In this document: positions 1 through 5,854 of the stretch, one piece after another
How the letters are laid out: each line of letters starts with the position of its first letter
How positions within the stretch are numbered: position 1 is the stretch's first letter
Assembly: GCA_027038805.1 (NCBI GenBank)
Contig: JALWGO010000179.1
Span: 1-10,671 of the forward strand
DNA length: 10,671 bases
Direction of reading: 5' to 3'
DNA from: Thermoprotei archaeon
GTDB taxonomy: Archaea; Thermoproteota; Thermoprotei_A; Sulfolobales; WANQ01
Translations under genes and position numbers: made by a program
Notes under the pieces: model-generated
Seen by the model: the letters and a program-made list of their open reading frames with translations, nothing else
Told to the model about the DNA's origin: nothing
Database searches by the model: none

Positions 1-787
1 GCTTAAGTAATCCATGTTCTGTTATAAATGCTGTAAAATACTTGCCCGGTGTTCTATCAAATAATGGTGTCTTGGTCTTGAAGTCTTCTATCTCGTATTC
101 TCTTTCAAGCAATGGTATCTCATAGCATGTTTTCTCCGGGTGGATCTTATAGGCTTCAAAGACTGCGTATACTTCTAGTCCGAGGTAGTGTGCAAAGTAT
201 GTGAGAGGCATGGTTCCAATCTTATTGACTATACATGCGTCTTTTCCAACACTATCAGCTCCAACCAATACTAGATCGACTTCTCCGAGGTAATGGTTGA
301 AGGCTAGATCCGGTATAATTATTATGTTTAATCCGTTCTCCTTTAAATCCTTTGCAAGGTATACGCCTTCTCTTCCAGGACTAGATTCTAAGACTATTAC
401 CTTCATAATATTGTCTTTAGATTCCAATAAGATATCCCTAACAGTACTACTATAACTAATAGTCATAATGGTTCCAGCTACGCTATCCCTACTAGAATCC
501 AATATACGCTTACGAGCCCAGTCCAAATAATCTATAAACCCCGCCATTAGCTCTCTAAGCATTTCTCTACTCCTAGCCTTCCTCGCCAAGTATACTACAT
601 TGTATATACTAGTCATACTAGGATTAGCATCCAAAGCTAAACCCACAGCCTCCTCGAGAAGCTGGGTAGAATAACCGGGATCCTCTGCTAGAGAAATAAA
701 GGCTTCAGCAATCCTTCGGGCACACCACGCTGCACCCCTAATCTTTTCCCTTCTAACTTCATCAATAATACTCCTCCACGTAGTCAA
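1..787 (-). CDS. aIF2B / ribose-1,5-bisphosphate isomerase-like protein (C-terminus cut by window edge)
   Basis: Member of the family that contains eIF2B alpha/beta/delta, archaeal aIF2B, ribose-1,5-bisphosphate isomerase and methylthioribose-1-phosphate isomerase. The 262 residues visible show an N-terminal helical part with the family's IRGAA motif (residues 16-20) and a C-terminal Rossmann-like part with VGADS (176-180, Asp178), VNKIGT, and a FEAYKIHPE stretch. The start is TTG at 787: an in-frame TGA lies just upstream and an SD site GAGGTG sits 8 bases before it, 16 bases after the previous gene's stop. About 40-60 C-terminal residues are probably missing beyond the window. The isomerases use a Cys and an Asp. 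Here the Asp is kept, but the Cys position reads Ser111 (TISYS), so isomerase activity is doubtful. Family membership is sure; the exact role (aIF2B-like, regulatory, or an altered enzyme) is open. Confidence 0.88.
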   Translation of the reverse strand, partial: MTTWRSIIDEVRREKIRGAAWCARRIAEAFISLAEDPGYSTQLLEEAVGLALDANPSMTSIYNVVYLARKARSREMLRELMAGFIDYLDWARKRILDSSRDSVAGTIMTISYSSTVRDILLESKDNIMKVIVLESSPGREGVYLAKDLKENGLNIIIIPDLAFNHYLGEVDLVLVGADSVGKDACIVNKIGTMPLTYFAHYLGLEVYAVFEAYKIHPEKTCYEIPLLEREYEIEDFKTKTPLFDRTPGKYFTAFITEHGLLK

Positions 788-803
788 TAGGATGCCACCT
801 CAA

Positions 804-1361
804 TTACATAACGGTTGTAGTCTTAGCCTCCTCTACTCTACTCTTACTAATACATGATGGATCTATGAATAAGGCTATCATCTCCCTCTTCCCCTCACGG
901 TCAACTCCTATTAAAACCGGAACCGGATCCCCATTTATCTTACCAAGATATATCTTCGTGTTCTTATAGCCCAGGATTCTTAGATTACGCATAGCCATTA
1001 CAAGGTCTTCTACGGGTACATTATACTCGCCTCCCTCATCTCTTAAAATAAGTCCCTCACGCTGCTTTAACTCGAGACACTCGACATGACGTGCATCAAT
1101 AATAGACAATAGTTTCCCGACAACTCTATCTCCAAGAACTATTCCGAGACACCCAGAATATGTTAGATAAGGTATAGCTTCTCCATGATCATCAACTATA
1201 ACGCTTACTCTAGGAGTATATTTGTGGCAAACAATATGCCCTGTATCCGGGTCAATACTACCATGCATTTCACTGAACAGTTCTTCAACATCATAAGGTA
1301 CGAGGAAACCATCAAGTATCCTAACCTTACTATCCCTTTCACCCATACCAGATAACCCCAT
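804..1361 (-). CDS. Uncharacterised 185-residue protein
   Basis: I do not recognise a family. The protein is soluble-looking and mixed alpha/beta, with no signal peptide or membrane segment. It has an acidic N-terminal half with Cys/His residues (Cys45, His46, Cys71, His92, Cys95) that do not form a clear zinc motif, a middle beta-rich part with LGDRVVGKLL (76-85), and a C-terminal part with KIYLGKINGDPVPVLIGVD (136-154). It is kept as real because it is long, lies between two conserved genes on the same strand, and is followed after 16 bases by the aIF2B-like gene whose SD site starts beside its stop. The start is uncertain. ATG at 1361 follows an in-frame TAG upstream, but its SD is weak; Met6 (ATG at 1346) is an alternative. 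A weak TATA-like GCTTATATGG on the minus strand at 1461-1452 could drive it separately from rbsD. Confidence 0.7.
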   Translation of the reverse strand: MGLSGMGERDSKVRILDGFLVPYDVEELFSEMHGSIDPDTGHIVCHKYTPRVSVIVDDHGEAIPYLTYSGCLGIVLGDRVVGKLLSIIDARHVECLELKQREGLILRDEGGEYNVPVEDLVMAMRNLRILGYKNTKIYLGKINGDPVPVLIGVDREGKREMIALFIDPSCISKSRVEEAKTTTVM

Positions 1362-1501
1362 AGCACATCCATGAATGTTAAACTAAGAGTCTACTTACAA
1401 GATAGTGTTAAGGAGCCTTTATCACTTATCCCCCAGAAACCCTACGGCCAGCCATATAAGCAAAAAGAGAATATGATGGAAAATAGTCTAAAAGGAGGCT
1501 C
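1362..1501. other. 140-base spacer between the 185-residue gene and the RbsD-like gene
   Basis: No gene is supported here. On the minus strand it holds a short T-run (CTTTTTGC) soon followed by GCTTATATGG. These could be the end of the RbsD transcript and a new TATA box, but both are weak. A plus-strand open frame from 1371 to 1640 runs through it and into the RbsD-like gene, and resembles nothing. Confidence 0.4.
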
Positions 1502-1909
1502 TCAGAACGGTATTCCACATAGTAGTGCTATATTAGAGTATGGTGTAAACTCGCCTGTCCTAACAATAAATTTAGCCTTCTTCGCTATTTCTTTAAGCTG
1601 TTCATGGGATACCTCTTTCATTCTAGCATTGAGCTGGTAGCGGTAGAGGAGCCTCATAATACCCTCATGTATATCTGGGTTCTTCTCCAAGGTCTCATGT
1701 GCTACGTAGACTTCTTCAACCACTACTTCAGTCAATATAACGCTTAAAACATCGAGGAACCGTGGAATATTGGGTGCTACTGCTACATCTATTCTCTTCA
1801 CACCCTCTGGTATAGGGAATCCCGCATCAGTAATCATTATCAAGTCTCCTTGCCCAAGACAAGCAATGGCTTTAGCTAGCTCTGGATGTAATATGCCATT
1901 CCTCTTCAA
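1502..1909 (-). CDS. RbsD/FucU-family sugar mutarotase homologue, His20 replaced by Gln
   Basis: RbsD (D-ribose pyranase) and FucU interconvert anomers/ring forms of ribose or fucose in the cytoplasm; RbsD forms a ring-shaped oligomer. This protein has 135 residues from the chosen start (E. coli RbsD has 139) and follows the family throughout: KRNGILHPELAKAIACLG at the N-terminus, ITDAGFPIP with Asp28, GVKRIDVAV, His102 in VSHEQ, and the C-terminal RTGEFTPYSN with Tyr124 and Asn126. The chosen start is TTG at 1909, because a GGGGAGG SD lies 8 bases upstream and the product then matches the family N-terminus; the open frame back to 1999 is not needed. The oddity is Gln20 (codon CAA) where the family has the catalytic His in LGHxD. 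The fold is probably kept and sugar may still bind, but mutarotase activity is doubtful. RbsD homologues are uncommon in Crenarchaeota. Confidence 0.9.
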   Translation of the reverse strand: MKRNGILHPELAKAIACLGQGDLIMITDAGFPIPEGVKRIDVAVAPNIPRFLDVLSVILTEVVVEEVYVAHETLEKNPDIHEGIMRLLYRYQLNARMKEVSHEQLKEIAKKAKFIVRTGEFTPYSNIALLCGIPF

Positions 1910-1947
1910 GGATACAGCCTCCCCAAGCACAGAATACTTTATCCCAA

Positions 1948-1957
1948 TAATATAATA
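1948..1957 (-). promoter_or_regulatory. Candidate TATA box for the RbsD-like gene
   Basis: The minus-strand sequence TTATTATATT is centred about 44 bases before the TTG start. A transcription start 25 bases downstream would give a short leader that just includes the GGGGAGG SD site at 1924-1918. No BRE is clear. Confidence 0.35.
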
Positions 1958-2047
1958 ATGTAGCGTATTAGGGGAGACTCGGTGCCATCCTCTAATCACA
2001 TCCAGCTAACTATTTATTCGAATAGCTCACCTCTTCCTCATAGTCTC

Positions 2048-2063
2048 CCATAATATATTATGG
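2048..2063. repeat. Perfect 16-base palindrome in a divergent intergenic region
   Basis: CCATAATATATTATGG equals its own reverse complement. It lies between the divergent RbsD-like (minus) and metallophosphoesterase (plus) genes, about 35 bases upstream of the TATA candidate for the latter. It could be a dimeric regulator site. AT-rich palindromes also arise by chance around TATA boxes. Confidence 0.5.
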
Positions 2064-2090
2064 ACGGTTAACCTATAAACTATTAAACCG

Positions 2091-2100
2091 CGATATATAG
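2091..2100 (+). promoter_or_regulatory. Candidate TATA box for the metallophosphoesterase gene
   Basis: CGATATATAG lies about 50 bases before the TTG start. A transcription start about 25 bases downstream (near 2121) would place the GGGAGG SD at 2131-2136 inside a leader of roughly 24 bases. The AAACC just upstream may serve as a BRE. A second AT-rich stretch (CTATAAAC at 2073-2080) is the alternative. Confidence 0.35.
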
Positions 2101-2144
2101 GGAGGCTTCTTAAAGCCGAATACTCTAATAGGGAGGGATGGGCT

Positions 2145-2753
2145 TTGAGGATACTCCATATAAGCGATATACACTGCTCCTACATGAATCTCGAAAAAGT
2201 ATTAAACGTGATTGATGAGCTGGGAGTAGACGTTATAGTTGTTAGCGGCGACCTAGAATGTGATCACGAAATAGTAGGAAAATTGGTATCAATAGATAAA
2301 CCCGTTGTAGCAGTACCAGGCAATATGGATGACCATTATATAGCTAGGCTTCTAAGAGAACACGAAATAGGTGTTGACGCTCAATGCAGAGAGGTTAATG
2401 GCTACTACTTTACGGGCGTTAGCGGGCTGGAAGTATACACTAGTCTCATAAAGGCTAAAGAATGCTTAAAGAATCATGGAAGGAAGACTATCCTAGTATC
2501 TCATCACCCACCTAGAGCAAGCAAGATAGACGTAACATGGGGCGATACGCATGCTGGCTTAGCTGATCTAAGACAATTAATCCTAGAATACAAGCCGGTA
2601 GCATGTTTGTGTGGTCACATACACGAGGGTAGAGGCTACGAGTACATCGGTGAAACCCTATGCGTAAATCCCGGTCCTCTAGCAATGGGCTACTACGCTA
2701 TAGTAGATCTGGACAAAGGAGAAGTAGAGTTAAGAGAAATAGAGATAAAGTAA
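2145..2753 (+). CDS. Calcineurin-like metallophosphoesterase
   Basis: Cytoplasmic two-metal phosphoesterase of the Icc/YfcE-like type; the substrate cannot be told from sequence. All family metal-binding motifs are present in order: Asp8-x-His10 (SDIH), Gly35-Asp36 (SGDLE), Gly59-Asn60 (PGNMDD), His120 (SHHPP) and the Gly-His-x-His motif (CGHIH, His158 and His160). The closing NPGPLAMGYYAIVDLD is typical of the single-domain family. At 202 residues it is a complete domain with no fused partner. The start is TTG at 2145, with the SD GGGAGG 8 bases upstream; ATG at 2138 is in another frame. The gene stands alone on the plus strand and ends 16 bases before the convergent purB gene, so the two transcripts probably meet or overlap. 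Confidence 0.93.
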   Translation: MRILHISDIHCSYMNLEKVLNVIDELGVDVIVVSGDLECDHEIVGKLVSIDKPVVAVPGNMDDHYIARLLREHEIGVDAQCREVNGYYFTGVSGLEVYTSLIKAKECLKNHGRKTILVSHHPPRASKIDVTWGDTHAGLADLRQLILEYKPVACLCGHIHEGRGYEYIGETLCVNPGPLAMGYYAIVDLDKGEVELREIEIK

Positions 2754-2769
2754 AAGTATCCATAGTAGC

Positions 2770-4107
2770 CTAGAGCCCCATAACTCTTCTAGCATAGCCT
2801 ACGGCCTTATCTACTAGTTTCTCCGCTAACCCCGTATACTCTATTCCTCTAAGCGCTCTTATCTCGTCAACTGGTATCTTGGATGTTATGTAGGGATCGT
2901 TTTCTAGTACTTCTAGAAAGTCCTTGTCTTCCTCTACCGTTTTTAGAGCTAGACCCCTAACCCTACTATATGCTTCGTCTCGTGGGACCCCTTTCTCTAC
3001 GAGTTTTAATACTATTAACTCGCTTAGATAGACATGTCTTGTTCTCTCAAGGTTTCTCCGCATATTCTCCGGATTTATCTTGAGCTTAGACCATACCTTG
3101 ATACTAGTTTCAAGCATCTCGTCTACAACCATGAGGGCGTGGGGTATGGTTAGTCGCTCACAACTACTATTTGATAAGTCTCTCTCATGCCATAAAGCTA
3201 TATTCTCAAGCATAGTCATACAATAACCTCTCAACACTCTTGCAAGACCACATATCTTCTCACTCCTAATCGGATTCACTTTGTGGGGCATAGCACTACT
3301 CCCAATAACTGGCACTACACCCTCACTAACCTCGCCTATCTCGGGTCTAGATAACTCGCGAACCTCAAGGGCCATTCTCTCCAAAACTCCTCCCAGGATA
3401 CTCAGACTACACACCAATTCCGCAAATCCGTCTCTTGGTGCTACCTGAGTTGTTATTACATGGGGTTCTAAATCTAGGATCTCCGAGACCTTGGACACTA
3501 TGATCTCAGCCTTATCTCCCCAAGCAGCCATCGTCCCCACAGCCCCAGAAAGCTTCAACTTAATAACACGTTTCCCCGCATCAACTAGTCTCTCATAACT
3601 CCTAGCCAGCTCGTAGACATAGTTTGCTAGCTTAAAACCCCATGTTACTGGTAACGCGTGTTGTCCATGAGTTCTCCCAATTAGTACTTGTCCTCCCTCT
3701 CTCCTTATCCTATCAATGAGTATTGATACAAGCTTCTTCAACTTCTCTCCAACAACTCCTAAGGCTTCACGTAGTATGAGAGCCCATGCAGTATCAATTA
3801 TATCGTTGCTTGTTGCACCATAGTGTACGAAGCCGCCATAGCGACCACTCATCTTGCTGAGCAGCCATACTAGTGCTCCAACCTCATGTCCTAGCTTCTT
3901 CTCATACTCGTAGACTTCCCTACTACTAATAGCGTCCAAAGCCTTCCCCAACTCTCCGGCTAATCCTCTTGGAGCAATACCAGCCTCCTCTAAACCTCTA
4001 GCCAAAGCCACTTCAACTTGAATCATTTTTCTAATAACGTTGTCAACACGTAATATCTTTCTCAACTCCTCAGAACCATAACGCCATTCCAGAGCACATA
4101 GGCTCAA
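2770..4107 (-). CDS. purB: Adenylosuccinate lyase
   Basis: Cleaves SAICAR to AICAR plus fumarate and adenylosuccinate to AMP plus fumarate in purine synthesis; a cytoplasmic homotetramer of the fumarase/aspartase superfamily. The 445 residues match the usual length. Visible motifs are LEWRYGSEE at the N-terminus, HYGATSND (residues 95-102), GRTHGQHALP with the proposed acid His147, the superfamily signature GSSAMPHKVNP (269-279) whose mobile-loop serine acts as base, and WHERDLSNSSCER (306-318). The start is TTG at 4107 with a GGGTG SD 7 bases upstream; the ATG inside the adjacent TATGGT is out of frame. No other purine genes are in the window, so it is not in a pur operon here. It converges with the phosphoesterase gene (16-base gap) and diverges from the ribbon-helix-helix gene. 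Confidence 0.97.
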   Translation of the reverse strand: MSLCALEWRYGSEELRKILRVDNVIRKMIQVEVALARGLEEAGIAPRGLAGELGKALDAISSREVYEYEKKLGHEVGALVWLLSKMSGRYGGFVHYGATSNDIIDTAWALILREALGVVGEKLKKLVSILIDRIRREGGQVLIGRTHGQHALPVTWGFKLANYVYELARSYERLVDAGKRVIKLKLSGAVGTMAAWGDKAEIIVSKVSEILDLEPHVITTQVAPRDGFAELVCSLSILGGVLERMALEVRELSRPEIGEVSEGVVPVIGSSAMPHKVNPIRSEKICGLARVLRGYCMTMLENIALWHERDLSNSSCERLTIPHALMVVDEMLETSIKVWSKLKINPENMRRNLERTRHVYLSELIVLKLVEKGVPRDEAYSRVRGLALKTVEEDKDFLEVLENDPYITSKIPVDEIRALRGIEYTGLAEKLVDKAVGYARRVMGL

Positions 4108-4150
4108 ACCATAGCACCCAACCGTAATATCATAATGGTATTATCCCTTA

Positions 4151-4162
4151 CTAAATATTAAG
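4151..4162 (-). promoter_or_regulatory. Candidate TATA box for purB
   Basis: Minus-strand CTTAATATTTAG is centred about 50 bases before the TTG start. A start of transcription near 4131 would give a leader of about 24 bases that contains the GGGTG SD. A small inverted repeat (ATAAT-GGT-ATTAT, 4132-4144) covers the predicted start point and could be an operator or chance. Confidence 0.35.
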
Positions 4163-4306
4163 AATACTTGGAGCCCATGGAAACTGTATTTGTGTACCTC
4201 CACCATATTTAAAGAGTGATTTACAATAATGAAGGCTTATCGCTAATCCTTGTAGGATCATTAATTTATCACCATGGGATGTTCTGGTATTACGGTGGAA
4301 AACCAT

Positions 4307-4346
4307 TAATACTATGAACTTTATGAATATTATGAGTAATACTATG
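4307..4346 (+). repeat. Tandem TATGA repeats over the ribbon-helix-helix gene promoter
   Basis: TATGA occurs at 4313, 4322 and 4331, exactly 9 bases apart, followed by TATGT at 4342. The ten-base word TAATACTATG occurs at 4307 and again at 4337, 30 bases later (about three helical turns). The array covers the likely TATA box and ends 20 bases before the GTG start of a small DNA-binding protein, which fits an autoregulatory operator. Confidence 0.55.
4319..4327 (+). promoter_or_regulatory. Candidate TATA box for the ribbon-helix-helix gene
   Basis: CTTTATGAA lies inside the TATGA repeat array, centred about 43 bases before the GTG start. A transcription start near 4349 would leave a leader of about 17 bases holding the GAGAGG SD. 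Another AT-rich box farther upstream (CATATTTAAAG, 4204-4214) would imply a leader over 100 bases long. Confidence 0.35.
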
Positions 4347-4365
4347 TTGTCTGAGAGGATGAATT

Positions 4366-4668
4366 GTGAGAAGGCGTCATCACCGTGAAGGGCCTGTATT
4401 CTTTGTGGATCTCGATGAGGACGAAATAGTAGTTGTATCAGTAAAGGTGAGGAAAAAATTCGTTGAAGAAATGGATAGAAAGGTTAGGGAATTCGGTTTT
4501 TCTTCAAGAAGCGATCTTATAAGAGCGGCTATAAACTGGTTTATAAGGTTCATGGACGGACAAGAAGTACGACAAGAAATAATGGATTATCTTAAAAAAA
4601 GGGTCGAAATAAACCGAATTGTTTATGAAAACCAAAATATGTCTATTTTAGCTCAAGCAAACCATTAA
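4366..4668 (+). CDS. Ribbon-helix-helix (CopG/NikR-type) DNA-binding protein
   Basis: Small regulator of 100 residues. The ribbon-helix-helix domain is visible at about residues 21-63: a beta strand VVVSVKVRKK, helix FVEEMDRKVREFG, turn FSSRSD, and helix LIRAAINWFIRFM. Such proteins dimerise and insert the paired strands into the DNA major groove. An arginine/histidine-rich N-terminal arm (MRRRHHRE) and an acidic patch (DLDEDE) precede it. The C-terminal tail of about 35 residues is charged and probably helical, and lacks the ligand-binding domain of NikR, so there is no sign of metal sensing. The start is GTG at 4366 with GAGAGG upstream; ATG at 4359 is out of frame. No toxin gene lies beside it, which argues against an antitoxin. 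The repeat array just upstream suggests autoregulation. The gene converges with the 107-residue gene (31-base gap). Confidence 0.88.
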   Translation: MRRRHHREGPVFFVDLDEDEIVVVSVKVRKKFVEEMDRKVREFGFSSRSDLIRAAINWFIRFMDGQEVRQEIMDYLKKRVEINRIVYENQNMSILAQANH

Positions 4669-4699
4669 ATACCTATACCTACCCTGGTTCCTCAAGGGT

Positions 4700-5023
4700 T
4701 CATCTTAGAGGGAGTCTCTCCCCTAACCTCTGCTCTCTATTCTTGTCCTCATATCTTTCGCGTAATACTATGAGCCAACCCTCTAGCTCGTCTCCCGGTC
4801 TCTCGTATACCTGGTCTCCCCTCTCAACCATGTAACGGGTTATCTCGACGACGTCATTTGATACTAGTACTCCTTTAATAGTGAAGTATACTGACTCGCC
4901 TCGGGTCTCAATGTTTATTGGGAATCTAGCTTCAACATTCCCGTCAACTACTTCGATTACGCCGTGAGCATCTTCAACATACTTTTTCAATGCTTTTAAG
5001 GATATTCTCTGGTTCTCCCTCAT
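4700..5023 (-). CDS. Uncharacterised 107-residue protein, overlapping the BtuF-like gene
   Basis: I do not recognise a family. It is a soluble, charged, mixed alpha/beta protein: an N-terminal helix (SLKALKKYVEDAHG, 8-21), then predicted strands (VIEVVDGNVEARFPI; SVYFTIKGVLV), a helix (VVEITRYMVERG), a further strand (GWLIVLRERY), and a basic tail. It has no signal peptide, membrane helix or cysteine pair. Its ATG overlaps the stop of the upstream gene in the four-base ATGA arrangement, so translation is likely coupled and the products may share a task. It is the last gene of the GNAT / BtuF-like / 107-residue set and ends 31 bases from the convergent regulator gene. The length, overlap and normal-looking composition support a real gene. 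Confidence 0.75.
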   Translation of the reverse strand: MRENQRISLKALKKYVEDAHGVIEVVDGNVEARFPINIETRGESVYFTIKGVLVSNDVVEITRYMVERGDQVYERPGDELEGWLIVLRERYEDKNREQRLGERLPLR

Positions 5024-5829
5024 TTGTTTTTCACTTCGTGGAGATACTCTATTACATCTATTATCCGGGGTGAGGGATGCGCTAGTGGTTTGGATGCATC
5101 TAATACTATTACTCTATTGTTTTTAACCGCCTCCAGCCTATCTAGACCATGTTTTTCAATTATTTTGTTGAGAGGTGGCGCGTATACCTCGCGTGCTATT
5201 ATAACGTAGTCTGGGTTCTCCTTGATTATGAAGTCGTAGTCTGGTATGGGGTAGGGATCCTTGCTCCACCCATAAATATTCTCATATCCCGCTAAGACTA
5301 CTGCATCGTGGATGAAGGATGTGTAGCCTATTGTTCTAGGTTCTCCAACCCATATCTCAACATATACTCGTGGCCTACTCTTCTCCTTGTTTTCTTCTAA
5401 GAGCTTTGATAGTCTTCTAATAGAGTTTGCGTATAGGCTCCAAGCCCTACTATAACTATTTGTAACATATCCTATCCTCAAGGTGTTGTCGAGGACTCCA
5501 GCAATACTCGTTGGTAATGGTAAGGTATAGACACTATAACCTTTAGCTAAGAGTTCTCTAGCAAGCCTCACCTGTACGCCTAGACCGAGTAAAACTATAT
5601 CGGGTTTAAGTTTCTCTAGCAAATCCCATTTTATGTGGAGATAAGATCCAACTATTGGTAGACCCTTAACCTCCCTCACATAAGCGGGGCAGAAAGCTGA
5701 AACCCCTATAATCCTGTCTCTCAAGCCCAGGGCTACGAGGGTATCAGTTACTGCTGGCGTAAGAGACACTATTCTCTCAACGGTATCTGGTACCTCTACT
5801 TGTTCTTCAAGGAAAATATTTAGTTTCAA
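5020..5829 (-). CDS. BtuF/FepB-like substrate-binding protein without signal peptide
   Basis: Belongs to the helical-backbone metal-chelate/cobalamin binding fold (BtuF, FhuD, FepB). N-terminal lobe: RIVSLTPAVTDTLVALGL (19-36), GVSAFCP, VGSYLHIKWDLLEKLKPDIVLLG (60-82). A long linking helix spans about 125-148. C-terminal lobe: VEIWVGEP, AGYENIYG (180-187), ENPDYVIIA, NRVIVLDA and HPSPRIIDVIEYL (251-263), which matches the family's SPR end. The start is TTG at 5829 with AGGTGG 7 bases upstream, and an in-frame TAG directly precedes the TTG, so no longer N-terminus is possible. The protein therefore begins almost at the mature domain, with no signal peptide or lipobox, and no ABC permease or ATPase is nearby. 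It is probably cytoplasmic; the ligand (a corrinoid or metal chelate) is unknown. It lies 25 bases after the GNAT gene. Confidence 0.87.
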   Translation of the reverse strand: MKLNIFLEEQVEVPDTVERIVSLTPAVTDTLVALGLRDRIIGVSAFCPAYVREVKGLPIVGSYLHIKWDLLEKLKPDIVLLGLGVQVRLARELLAKGYSVYTLPLPTSIAGVLDNTLRIGYVTNSYSRAWSLYANSIRRLSKLLEENKEKSRPRVYVEIWVGEPRTIGYTSFIHDAVVLAGYENIYGWSKDPYPIPDYDFIIKENPDYVIIAREVYAPPLNKIIEKHGLDRLEAVKNNRVIVLDASKPLAHPSPRIIDVIEYLHEVKNK

Positions 5830-5854
5830 CTATTAACCACCTACTCCTAGGGGG

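Noticed and set aside
1371..1640. Plus-strand frame of 89 codons across the spacer and the RbsD-like 3' end
   Set aside because: No SD, no recognisable features, and it overlaps conserved RbsD residues on the other strand.
1910..1999. N-terminal extension of the RbsD-like frame to an ATG at 1999
   Set aside because: The extension has no counterpart in RbsD proteins and includes the candidate TATA box; the TTG at 1909 has a GGGGAGG SD at 8 bases and gives the expected N-terminus.
2104..2117. Small hairpin GGCTT-CTTA-AAGCC upstream of the phosphoesterase gene, considered as a riboswitch or attenuator
   Set aside because: Only five base pairs and probably upstream of the transcription start predicted from the TATA box at 2091-2100.
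4108..4365. The 258-base divergent region, searched for a tRNA, a C/D-box sRNA or a small gene
   Set aside because: No cloverleaf, no paired C and D boxes and no open frame with an SD; only promoters and the TATGA repeats are supportable.
4366..4668. Antitoxin of a toxin-antitoxin pair
   Set aside because: No small toxin gene precedes or follows it on the same strand; the next gene is convergent and unlike known toxins.
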